Source: JBAZKV01 sp964443545 (GTDB lineage Bacteria > Margulisbacteria > WOR-1 > JAKLHX01 > JBAZKV01). From it: a stretch of DNA of 26,393 bases. The stretch covers positions 1-26,393 of the forward strand of contig CAYUCV010000016.1 of NCBI GenBank assembly GCA_964443545.1, in the 5' to 3' direction. Below are positions 13,577-20,545 of this stretch, piece after piece. Position 1 is the stretch's first letter; each line of letters begins with the position of its first letter. The notes under the pieces are model-generated. The model saw nothing but the letters and a program-made list of their open reading frames with translations. It did not search any database and was not told where the DNA came from. The translations under genes and the position numbers were made by a program.

Positions 13577-14335
13577 ATGAAAAAGACAATAGCAATGCTT
13601 TTGGCTATCGCTTTTGTCGCAACAGTTGCCGCTTCATCGTTTGCAAGAACTCTCGAAGAGGAAAAGCAGGCGGTAAGGGACTACCTGAAAGTTGTTGATG
13701 CAAAGATCATCAAGTTCAGGAAAGAAGGCAATACCGTCAAGATGAAACAGATGCAGGCGGAAAAGCAGGGAACGTTGCGCAGATGGGAAGCGCTGAAAGC
13801 AAAGATGGAAGCAGAAAAAGCTGCTGCGGCAGCACCGGCTCCGGCTGCACCGGCACCCGCTAAGGCGGCACCGGCAGCTGAAGGAATGGGGATGACCCTC
13901 GGTGTTAACGCAGGGCTTGATGCAGGGCTTTTCGGAGTTGCGGGCAACCTCGACTACGATCTGGCAGGCATTGGAGCAAAAGGCCTCAAAGTAAGGGTGG
14001 GCGGCAACTATGTTGCAGGCACCAACCCGACAGGGTCTGATGACGTGAAGGCTATCAGCTTAAAGCTGGGCGGCCTTTATGACATCACAGACTATCTGTC
14101 AGCTTTGGGAATGCCGCTGTCCTACTATGTAGGCGCTGCATATCTGCTGCCGGTGAAGGTGAATGCCGGAAGAACAGGGAAGTGGGGTGCAGAGGCATAT
14201 CTCGGCGCCAACTACAATGTACCTGACTTCGGTATCATCAACGCCGAGCTCGGCTACGGAGCTTTGAAGTATGCTGACACTGCGGCAGCTCTTAAAGGGT
14301 TAGACCTTAAGATCGGCTACAGCTACGCGTTCTGA
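13577..14335 (+). CDS. Secreted protein with C-terminal beta-barrel-like domain (2)
   Basis: 252 aa. Signal peptide MKKTIAMLLAIAFVATVAAS to about residue 23 (SFA), then a charged heptad-like helix (about 24-80, EEEKQAVRDYLKVVDAKI and on), an Ala/Pro linker (about 81-98), then a ~150-residue domain paralogous to that of the 8846-9550 protein: GVNAGLDAG, NLDYDLAGIGAKGLKVRVGG, LKLGGLYDITD, SYYVGAAYLLPVKVN, GKWGAEAYLGANY, final SYAF. The terminal Phe fits outer-membrane barrel insertion. The helix could form a periplasmic coiled coil. The ribosome binding site GGAAG lies 9 bases before ATG. It has its own strong promoter and an intrinsic terminator, suggesting high expression as a single gene. 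Function unknown. Confidence 0.82.
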   Translation: MKKTIAMLLAIAFVATVAASSFARTLEEEKQAVRDYLKVVDAKIIKFRKEGNTVKMKQMQAEKQGTLRRWEALKAKMEAEKAAAAAPAPAAPAPAKAAPAAEGMGMTLGVNAGLDAGLFGVAGNLDYDLAGIGAKGLKVRVGGNYVAGTNPTGSDDVKAISLKLGGLYDITDYLSALGMPLSYYVGAAYLLPVKVNAGRTGKWGAEAYLGANYNVPDFGIINAELGYGALKYADTAAALKGLDLKIGYSYAF

Positions 14336-14359
14336 TAAAGCCTCGAATAAGCGTTACAG

Positions 14360-14387
14360 CCCCCCGGGAAACCGGGGGGTTTTTTTT
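14360..14387 (+). terminator. Strong intrinsic terminator after barrel protein 2
   Basis: CCCCCCGG-GAAA-CCGGGGGG (14360-14379), an 8-bp perfect stem with a GAAA tetraloop, followed by eight T residues (14380-14387). Confidence 0.95.
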
Positions 14388-15085
14388 ATTCTCCGATAGT
14401 GGGAAATACTGAGATGAGGGAGTAAGGATCGCCGTATAAGACCCCGCTCATAAAGGTCGAAAGGTCCCCTATAAAGAAAGTTTCGTCCAGGGTTTCTAGT
14501 CCGCTTTCCCACGGGTTATGGACCACAGCCCTTACTGCAAGTTTTCTTCTTGCAGATGCGTCAAGATAGGAACTCTTAACAAAATCGCCTACCATAATCA
14601 CTTTTCCGCCAATCTTTACATGCAGGGGTATGGGGATGTGGAGCAGGGCGTATTCAAGAGTTATCTGGGGCCTTGTAAAAGAGAAAAGGGCTATGTCTGT
14701 TTCGTGCCCGGGGAAATAACCTTCCTCGTCCGCCTGGCAGACAAAAGGACAGGCGTTCTGCTCAGGCAGTTGCAGCTCGAACTTTTTGTCTGTACCATTG
14801 AGAAGTTCATAGGTCACTTTTGGCTTTGTAATGTCCCTTGATACCGCAGGCAGCCATGACATAAAGTACAGCAGTGACCGATCTCTCTGCTGCTTCCTGG
14901 CAAAGCAGTCCGGCAAGCCTTGTGGCCCCGTTGCGATAAAAGTGTCTCCACTGCCCAAGGTCGTGTTCATACACATTTGGCCGCATAAGCCCAAACCGGT
15001 TTGCTGCGCCTGACAGGTGTCCCGCTACCGAAGACAGCCTGTTGGCGATAGTAAATCTTGTCTGTGCCGAAGGGACAATGCGCAT
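14386..15085 (-). pseudogene. Unknown gene split by a frameshift
   Basis: ATG 15085 has a strong GGAGGT site and opens a frame (MRIVPSAQTRFTIANRLSSV) that ends at 14807. A second frame, shifted by one base and open from 15024 to the stop at 14386, carries the convincing C-terminal part (ITKPKVTYELLNG, AVRAVVHNPWESGLETLDE, GVLYGDPYSLISVFPTIGE). The two are best explained as one gene of about 230 aa with a +1 shift between 15024 and 14810. A real mutation, a read error, or a stand-alone gene from TTG 14994 are all possible. No family recognised and no signal peptide. It is divergent from the lipoprotein at 15206. Confidence 0.55.
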
Positions 15086-15149
15086 AAAAATACCTCCGAC
15101 AAATTATCGTCAGTTTTTAGTCTTGATTTCAGGCTGTGGCTGGGATTTC

Positions 15150-15178
15150 TTGCCAAAATATGCAGGTTGTTCTATAAT
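15150..15178 (+). promoter_or_regulatory. Promoter of lipoprotein 15206-15853
   Basis: TTGCCA (15150-15155), 17 bases, TATAAT (15173-15178). A GGGAGGT ribosome binding site at 15195-15201 follows. Confidence 0.75.
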
Positions 15179-15205
15179 CTTGGTGAAACTGTCCGGGAGG
15201 TAAAA

Positions 15206-15853
15206 ATGAAAAGGATAATCGCTCTGGTAGCTGTGGCAGCAGGCATGATGGCCGCTCTGACTTTGACCGGCTGCGACAGAGGCCTGCCTAAAACAATAGA
15301 TATTGACCGCTATTATGTTTTTCAGCCTAAGGGCCTTAAGCAGATAGCAAAGCACGGAGAGCAGTATTTTGTGATCGAAAGCAAGGATCATGACGCTTCC
15401 TTTGCAGTATTCGGCTACAAAGAGCTGCTTGCTCTCGGGCTTGAGATAAAGAACAAAACAGGAAAGGATATTGAGCCGGAGCAATACAGCCTTAAACTTT
15501 ATGACGGCAGGGACCTTTTACCTATTAAGCTAATTACCAAAGATGACCTTTATCAGATAGAAAAGAAGTTGATAGACCCAAAAGGGTTCAGCCTTTCCAG
15601 CCCTTCGATCCAGGGCGCGGTATCCGCAGTTGATTCTCTGATCAGTCTGCCTTCAAGTTCTTATCTGGGGGCAAGCCTGCAAAACATAATAGAGAATTAC
15701 TTTGAGTTCAGGCCGGTCTATGCCAACAGTTCAAGAAAGGGTTTTCTGGCCTTTTACCACGGGTTCAAGCTGGAATATCCCCTTGCTTTGGAATTGAACA
15801 TTAAAGGGGAGAGCAAAATGTACTATTTTGCTCCTGTTCCCAAGGCGCCTTAG
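15206..15853 (+). CDS. Lipoprotein of unknown function
   Basis: 215 aa. The signal peptide ends in the lipobox LTLTGC with Cys23, so the mature protein is lipid-anchored. The mature part is mixed alpha/beta: YYVFQPKGLKQIAKHGEQYF, LLALGLEIKNKTGKDIEPEQ, YSLKLYDGRDLLPIKL, then GFLAFYHGFKLEYPLALELN. The middle alternation of strand-like segments with GLEIKNKTGKDIEPEQYSLKL suggests an Ig-like or DUF4352-like beta sandwich, but no family is firmly recognised. The start at 15206 is set by GGGAGGT and the signal peptide; the longer frame from 15017 runs through the promoter. It sits between two frameshifted minus-strand genes. Confidence 0.82.
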   Translation: MKRIIALVAVAAGMMAALTLTGCDRGLPKTIDIDRYYVFQPKGLKQIAKHGEQYFVIESKDHDASFAVFGYKELLALGLEIKNKTGKDIEPEQYSLKLYDGRDLLPIKLITKDDLYQIEKKLIDPKGFSLSSPSIQGAVSAVDSLISLPSSSYLGASLQNIIENYFEFRPVYANSSRKGFLAFYHGFKLEYPLALELNIKGESKMYYFAPVPKAP

Positions 15854-15871
15854 ATATAGCTCTGCCTGATA

Positions 15872-16458
15872 TCAGAAGGATCTGCCGCTGCCAAGCCGCA
15901 CCACTTCTATCCTTACATCTATAACTCCTGTTTCAGGGTCCGCTACCATTGCAAAAGCTGTCGGGGTCAGGTCTATCCTGCGTCCGCCTTCGGGATAGGG
16001 GACATTCCTTCCGTTTTGCTTTATCCAGGGGCCGTGGTCGTTTATCCTTACTTCAACGCTTTTACCGTTGGCCCGGTTGGTTACTCTTACGATACTGCCG
16101 CAGGGAAGTTCCTTTCCGGCAGTGCCGTTGTAGGCGGCGGCAAGTATGTCGGGATCATATCCCTCGCCGCTGGCTGTCTCAGACCCGCGGGCCGCAGAAT
16201 AATGAGTGGCTTTGCCGGTGCAAAAAGCAGGCGGGATGAACTGTTTGAGTTCCTTTACCAGTTGGATAACTCTCCCGGCTGTTATAAGGGCGTTGGTAAT
16301 GGCAGATGATCAACTGTGTTTCCTATACAGCCCATAGCCCCTATGATGGCAAGCCTGGTGGGATTGCTTAATTTGTGGAACGGTTTGGCTATCGGCAGGT
16401 ACTTTGCTGCATTAGACAGTGTGTCGATATAGCCCCTTATTTGTGTCGTGCTTGTCAT
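15872..16458 (-). pseudogene. RlpA-like double-psi beta-barrel gene with frameshift
   Basis: The minus-strand frame open from 16309 to TGA 15872-15874 (145 codons, no start codon) encodes a clear RlpA-type DPBB domain: TGKATHYSAA, YDPDILAAAYN, LPCGSIVRVTNRANGKSVEV, RINDHGPW with the conserved Asp, and GGRRIDLTPTAFAM. A second frame from ATG 16458 (MTSTTQIRGYIDTLSNAAKY, preceded by GAGGGGG) runs into TAA at 16282-16284. The frames overlap only between 16285 and 16309, so a one-base shift there would join them into a protein of about 195 aa. No signal peptide is seen, which is unusual for RlpA-like proteins, which normally act on septal peptidoglycan. Indel mutation, assembly error and programmed shift remain open. 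Confidence 0.7.
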
Positions 16459-16566
16459 GCTGTATCCCCCTCTATATAACTTATCGCCAAAAACCGGGGC
16501 TGATCTCAGAATGAAAGCGTTTTTTGGGGATTTGTGATATATTTATATCATCATAAGGAGAAACCA

Positions 16567-17001
16567 ATGAAAAAGATACTTGTTATACACGGGCCCAACC
16601 TGAACCTCCTGGGGGAGCGCGAGGTAGACCAGTACGGTACCGTTACGATGGACAAGATCAATTCTGACCTGACCAAACTGGCCTCGGAGTTGGGTGTTGA
16701 AATAGAGACCTTCCAGAGCAATGTGGAGGGGGAAATAGTGAACGCCATTCAAAAAGCCAAGAACAGCTTTTCGGCCGTCATTATTAATCCCGGCGGATAC
16801 ACTCATTACAGCGTGGCAATAAGAGACGCCATCTCTGCGGTTAAACTGCCGGCGGTAGAAGTGCATCTCTCCAATATCTACAGCAGGGAAGAATTTCGGC
16901 AAAAGTCGGTCATAGCGCCTGTTTGTGCCGGGCAGATAACAGGTTTTGGCGCCGACAGCTATCTTCTTGGCCTTAGAGCGGCCGCGGCAATTTTGAAATA
17001 A
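16567..17001 (+). CDS. aroQ: Type II 3-dehydroquinate dehydratase
   Basis: 144 aa, usual length for type II enzymes. It converts 3-dehydroquinate to 3-dehydroshikimate in the shikimate pathway. Motifs: HGPNLNLLGEREVDQYG (catalytic Tyr24 and lid residues), INPGGYTHYSVAIRDA, EVHLSNIYSREEFR with the conserved His, and the C-terminal GFGADSYLLGLRAA. ATG 16567 is chosen because AAGGAG at 16555-16560 serves it; the TTG/ATG upstream at 16534 adds unrelated residues. A GATATA-TT-TATATC inverted repeat at about 16537-16550 covers the probable -10 region. It leads the operon that ends with rodA, and the aroQ-aminopeptidase order is common in bacteria. Confidence 0.95.
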   Translation: MKKILVIHGPNLNLLGEREVDQYGTVTMDKINSDLTKLASELGVEIETFQSNVEGEIVNAIQKAKNSFSAVIINPGGYTHYSVAIRDAISAVKLPAVEVHLSNIYSREEFRQKSVIAPVCAGQITGFGADSYLLGLRAAAAILK

Positions 17002-17006
17002 GGCCC

Positions 17007-17717
17007 ATGCCCTATAAAAAGCTTCCAAGGATAAGGACCGCCGCCCGCATTGCCGATGAGGTCATCATGTTGATCCCGGATATAATAAAGCGGGGGATGA
17101 CGGAGCAAAGGGCCGCGCTGGAAATTAAAAAGCATATCAAAAAAAGGGGAGGGCACCGAGAATCGTTCAGGATAATCGTTGCCTCAGGCAAAAGGTCTGC
17201 CATGCCCCACGGCTATGCCACAAAAAAGGCTATCCGCAAGAATGATATTGTGATGATCGATATCGGGGTCCATTATGACGGCTATTGCTCTGATATCACC
17301 CGTATGTTCTTTGCAGGGACAAGAGCGCTCTGCCCCCTGGCGGTGTCGGCAGCGCCCGGCCGTTTGAAAAAGATATACAATATTGTTAAGGCCGCGCAGT
17401 CAAAAGCCTTCAGGCTGGTCGGTCCCGGCATCCCGGTCTCAAAGATAGACAAGGCCGTCCGTAAAGAATTTAAGAGATACGGTATGGAAAAGTATTTTAC
17501 GCACAGCACGGGGCACGGGATAGGAAAGAAAGTCCACGAGCAGCCCAGGATATCATCGATAGGGGCAGGCGGTTGCCTGCCCGTGCGATTAAGATCCGGC
17601 CAGGTTATCACGATCGAACCGGGTTTATATTTTAAGAATAAGTTCGGTATAAGGATAGAAGACATGGTGTTGGTCAATAAGAACGGGCACGAAATACTGA
17701 CAAAGGCGCCAAAATGA
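17007..17717 (+). CDS. M24-family aminopeptidase (Xaa-Pro type), single domain
   Basis: 236 aa, only the pita-bread catalytic domain; the N-terminal creatinase-like domain of typical PepP/PepQ (about 350 aa) is absent. Metal ligands are all visible: Asp in MIDIGVHYDG, Asp in YCSDITRMFF, His in THSTGHGIG, Glu in ITIEPGLY and Glu in IRIEDMVLV; the SAMPHG segment carries the substrate-side His. It should cleave N-terminal residues (Pro-containing or Met) in the cytoplasm using two metal ions. Two loops are longer than usual: ALCPLAVSAAP after the second ligand, and GAGGCLPVRL before the first Glu, the latter encoded by a perfect palindrome. It lies 5 bases after aroQ and overlaps ispD by ATGA. 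Confidence 0.9.
   Translation: MPYKKLPRIRTAARIADEVIMLIPDIIKRGMTEQRAALEIKKHIKKRGGHRESFRIIVASGKRSAMPHGYATKKAIRKNDIVMIDIGVHYDGYCSDITRMFFAGTRALCPLAVSAAPGRLKKIYNIVKAAQSKAFRLVGPGIPVSKIDKAVRKEFKRYGMEKYFTHSTGHGIGKKVHEQPRISSIGAGGCLPVRLRSGQVITIEPGLYFKNKFGIRIEDMVLVNKNGHEILTKAPK
17563..17582. repeat. Perfect palindrome inside the M24 peptidase gene
   Basis: GGGCAGGC-GGTT-GCCTGCCC, an 8-bp perfect stem with a 4-base loop, encoding part of the extra GAGGCLPVR loop. It looks like an in-frame insertion of a dispersed palindromic element. Confidence 0.65.
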
Positions 17718-18406
17718 AGACATCGGCCATAATAGCTGCAGGCGGCTCCGGCAAGCGAATGAAAACCGAAGATGGAAAGCTTTTTCTGGAGCTGGGAGGA
17801 TTTCCTATACTGCTTTTGACGCTTTCTGTTTTTGACAACTGCGACATAATAAATGAGATAATCCTTCCTGTGCCGCTTGATGAGATACAGAAGGCAAAAG
17901 AGCTGACAGAAAGGGCTGGCCTCAAAAAGGTCCGGCACATAATCCAGGGAGGAGCCACAAGACAGGCCTCCGTGTATAACGGACTAAAAGTTGTTTCTTC
18001 GGATGCCGACATCATTATGATCCACGACGGCGCGCGGCCGTTCGTTTCAAGGGAAATGATACTGGATGCGGTCAGCGAGACCAGGGCGCACAGAGCGGTG
18101 ATAGTGGGGATGCCTGTCAAGGACACCATCAAACTGGTAAATGACGAAAGGCTGGTATCCAATACTCTTGACCGCGACCTGCTCTGGCAGGTACAGACCC
18201 CGCAGGTGTTTGAGGCCTCTCTAATAAAGGAAGCTTATGAGCGGGCTGAAAAACTCGGAATAACTGCAACCGATGACGCAAGATTGGTGGAGAGGCTCGG
18301 GGAAAAAGTGAAGATGATAAACGGCTCCTACGAAAATATTAAAATAACTACTAAAGAAGACCTGATACTGGGAGAAGCGATATTAAGCTCAAGACAGCGG
18401 CAATAG
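17714..18406 (+). CDS. ispD: 2-C-methyl-D-erythritol 4-phosphate cytidylyltransferase
   Basis: 230 aa. It makes CDP-methylerythritol from CTP and MEP in the non-mevalonate isoprenoid pathway. Motifs: AIIAAGGSGKRMK (CTP-binding loop), QGGATRQASVYNGL, MIHDGARPFVS, VKDTIK, QTPQVFEASL and ATDDARLVERLG. Length and motif order are standard. The start overlaps the peptidase stop (ATGA), indicating coupling. The next gene begins within its last 25 bases. Confidence 0.95.
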   Translation: MKTSAIIAAGGSGKRMKTEDGKLFLELGGFPILLLTLSVFDNCDIINEIILPVPLDEIQKAKELTERAGLKKVRHIIQGGATRQASVYNGLKVVSSDADIIMIHDGARPFVSREMILDAVSETRAHRAVIVGMPVKDTIKLVNDERLVSNTLDRDLLWQVQTPQVFEASLIKEAYERAEKLGITATDDARLVERLGEKVKMINGSYENIKITTKEDLILGEAILSSRQRQ

Positions 18407-18729
18407 GGCTGGCTGCCGGGTTCCTCAGCGGGCTCGTCGGCATAGGAGGGGGCATCATAATGGTGCCTGCCATGGTGTATTTTTTGTCCATGACACAGCA
18501 CAGGGCGCAGGGGACCTCCCTTGCGGTCATTATACCCACGGCGGCAGTTGGTGCAATGTATTACGGACGGGCCGGGCATATTGATCTGCATTATGTTATC
18601 TGGCTCTCTATCGGGAGTTTTGCCGGAGCCTATCTGGGCAGCTTTTGGGCGGGAAAGCTTTCGGAGCGTTCGCTCAAGATAATTTATGCGGTCTTTATGA
18701 TCGCGGTGGGGATAAAGATGTTCTTATGA
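18382..18729 (+). CDS. Half-size TSUP (TauE/SafE) transporter, N-half
   Basis: 115 aa if started at ATT 18382. It is one repeat of the TSUP/DUF81 fold with about four helices: KLKTAAIGLAAGFLSGLVG, then GIGGGIIMVPAMVYFL (the family GxGGG motif), AQGTSLAVIIPTAAVGA, and IGSFAGAYLGSFWAG. Full-length TSUP proteins (about 250 aa) have two such repeats; here they are separate genes. The first ATG (18460) would remove helix 1 and the GGG motif. The frame has no ATG, GTG or TTG upstream of it, but ATT 18382 sits 7 bases after GGGAG (18370-18374) and gives a normal N-terminus, so I infer an ATT start. It probably exports or imports a small sulfur or organic anion. Confidence 0.82.
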   Translation: MKLKTAAIGLAAGFLSGLVGIGGGIIMVPAMVYFLSMTQHRAQGTSLAVIIPTAAVGAMYYGRAGHIDLHYVIWLSIGSFAGAYLGSFWAGKLSERSLKIIYAVFMIAVGIKMFL

Positions 18730-19100
18730 GTGCAGCAACACTACTGCTGGTTATAGCGGCGGGGCTGCTTACAGGGGTCTTTAGCGGGCTTCTGGGAGTG
18801 GGAGGGGGCACCATCCTGATACCCGCGGCTGTCTTTATTCTTGGCGCTTCGCAGCACCTTGCTCAGGGAGTGTCCCTTGCCGTTATCATCCCGACGGCTT
18901 TTATGGGCGCTTACGCCTACTATATGAGAGATCAGGTGGACCTTCAAAAAGCGCTGTACCTTATCCTTGGTTCGGTTGTCGGGGCCTTCCTGGGCTCTGC
19001 GCTTGCCTGCTCTTTTTGCTCAAGGGACCTTAAAATGATCTTCGGTATATTTTTGATCGCGACCGCGGTAAAATTATTAAAAGATGTACTATCCAGATAA
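18726..19100 (+). CDS. Half-size TSUP (TauE/SafE) transporter, C-half
   Basis: 124 aa, the second TSUP repeat: LLVIAAGLLTGVFSGLLG, VGGGTILIPAAVFIL, AQGVSLAVIIPTAFMGA, and LGSVVGAFLGSALAC, with about four hydrophobic segments. It is clearly paralogous to the preceding half and starts by ATGA overlap with it, so the two products probably assemble into one transporter. The start at 18726 fits the overlap; the longer frame from 18645 lies inside the first half. Substrate unknown (sulfite, sulfonate or thiosulfate are typical for the family). Confidence 0.87.
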   Translation: MSAATLLLVIAAGLLTGVFSGLLGVGGGTILIPAAVFILGASQHLAQGVSLAVIIPTAFMGAYAYYMRDQVDLQKALYLILGSVVGAFLGSALACSFCSRDLKMIFGIFLIATAVKLLKDVLSR

Positions 19101-20544
19101 AAAAGAATTCCTTAGGCTGTCCAAAAAGGGGAACCTGATCCCGGTCTGCCGCACCATACTGGCCGACATGGAAACCCCCGTGTCCGCATTTGCCAAGATA
19201 GAAGGAAGATATTCGTTCCTCCTTGAAAGCGTCGAAGGAGGGCAGAATGTGGGCCGCTATTCCTTCCTTGGCTGTGAGCCGTACATGCTCTTTCAAAGCA
19301 AGAATGACGAGATCGGGATCACTGCTTTTGATAAAAAAAAGAGGACCGAAGTGTTAAAAGGAGATCCTTTTGAAGTCCTGAAAAGGCTGATGAAAGAACA
19401 CCGCCCCATGAAAGTCGAAGGACTTCCCCGGTTCCACGGCGGAGCGGTGGGATATATCGCCTACGATGCCGTAAGGTTTATCGAAAAAATACCGGACAAG
19501 AATCCGGATGATCTTGGCCTTGCCGACATTCAGTTCCTGTTCACTGACACCATCATCGCTTTTGATCATGTCAAACACATGATAAATGTGATATCAAATG
19601 CCAGGATAAAGGACGACCCTTCCCGCTCGTATGACCTGGCCGTAAAAAAGATCGAAAATATCATCCGCAGGCTTAAGGCGCCGGTAAAGTTAAAGCAGCT
19701 TGAACTCCCGGATGAGCCGCCTGATATCCGCCTGTCCTCCAACTTTACCAAGGCTGAATTTGAAAGCAATGTAGTAAAAGCAAAAGAGTATATCAAGGCA
19801 GGGGATATCATACAGGCGGTCCCGTCCCAAAGGTTTACGGCGCCGCTTAAAAGAGAGGCTTTTACGGTCTACAGGATCCTGCGCACGATTAATCCCTCGC
19901 CGTACATGTACTATCTGAAGTTTGACGATGTAAAGCTTATCGGGTCCTCGCCCGAGGTCATGGTAAGACTGGAAGGAACAAAGTCCACTGTCCGTCCTAT
20001 CGCCGGCACCCGCAAAAGAGGCGGCAGTGAAGATGAAGACCGCGCGCTTGAAAAAGAGCTCTTGAGCGATGAAAAAGAAAAAGCGGAGCATATAATGCTG
20101 GTGGACCTGGCAAGGAACGACCTTGGGAAAGTGTGTGAAAAGGGGAGCGTAAAAGCCACCCGCTTAATGGATGTTGAAAAATATTCCCATGTCATGCATA
20201 TTGTTTCGAATGTCGAAGGAACGCTTGAAAAAGGAAAAGACGCTTTTGACCTTTTTAAGGCCGCGTTCCCCGCCGGGACCGTGTCCGGCGCTCCAAAGAT
20301 AAGGGCTATGGAGATAATTGACGAGCTGGAAAACACAAAACGCGGGCCGTACGCGGGAGCGGTGGGGTATTTTGATTTTTACGGCGACCTTGACACCTGC
20401 ATTACTATCAGGACGATCCTGGTAAAAGATAAGACCGCTTATGTTCAGGCTGGAGGGGGGATCGTTCTTGATTCTTCCCCTTCAAGAGAATATGAGGAGA
20501 GCTGCAACAAGGCTAAGGCCCTGTTAAGGGCGCTGGAGGCCTAG
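19084..20544 (+). CDS. trpE: Anthranilate synthase component I
   Basis: 486 aa, the chorismate-binding subunit of anthranilate synthase. The N-terminal domain contains the tryptophan-feedback motif LLES (residues 46-49, in YSFLLESVEGG). The C-terminal chorismate-binding domain shows IQAVPSQRF, GSSPEVMVRLEG, RPIAGTRKRGG, HIMLVDLARNDLGKV, FPAGTVSGAPKIRAMEIIDE and YVQAGGGIVLDSSPSREYEE. No trpG or other trp gene is in this window, so the glutaminase partner lies elsewhere. It overlaps the preceding TSUP gene by 17 bases without a clear ribosome binding site, so it depends on upstream translation. Confidence 0.95.
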   Translation: MYYPDKKEFLRLSKKGNLIPVCRTILADMETPVSAFAKIEGRYSFLLESVEGGQNVGRYSFLGCEPYMLFQSKNDEIGITAFDKKKRTEVLKGDPFEVLKRLMKEHRPMKVEGLPRFHGGAVGYIAYDAVRFIEKIPDKNPDDLGLADIQFLFTDTIIAFDHVKHMINVISNARIKDDPSRSYDLAVKKIENIIRRLKAPVKLKQLELPDEPPDIRLSSNFTKAEFESNVVKAKEYIKAGDIIQAVPSQRFTAPLKREAFTVYRILRTINPSPYMYYLKFDDVKLIGSSPEVMVRLEGTKSTVRPIAGTRKRGGSEDEDRALEKELLSDEKEKAEHIMLVDLARNDLGKVCEKGSVKATRLMDVEKYSHVMHIVSNVEGTLEKGKDAFDLFKAAFPAGTVSGAPKIRAMEIIDELENTKRGPYAGAVGYFDFYGDLDTCITIRTILVKDKTAYVQAGGGIVLDSSPSREYEESCNKAKALLRALEA

Positions 20545-20545
20545 C

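Noticed and set aside
14990..15010. Programmed -1 slippery site TTTGGGC at the split minus-strand gene
   Set aside because: The heptamer is not in the required phase and the needed shift is +1, so a canonical -1 site does not explain it.
15949..16309. Two overlapping plus-strand frames (96 and 97 aa)
   Set aside because: They are antisense shadows of the minus-strand RlpA-like frame, which has clear family motifs.
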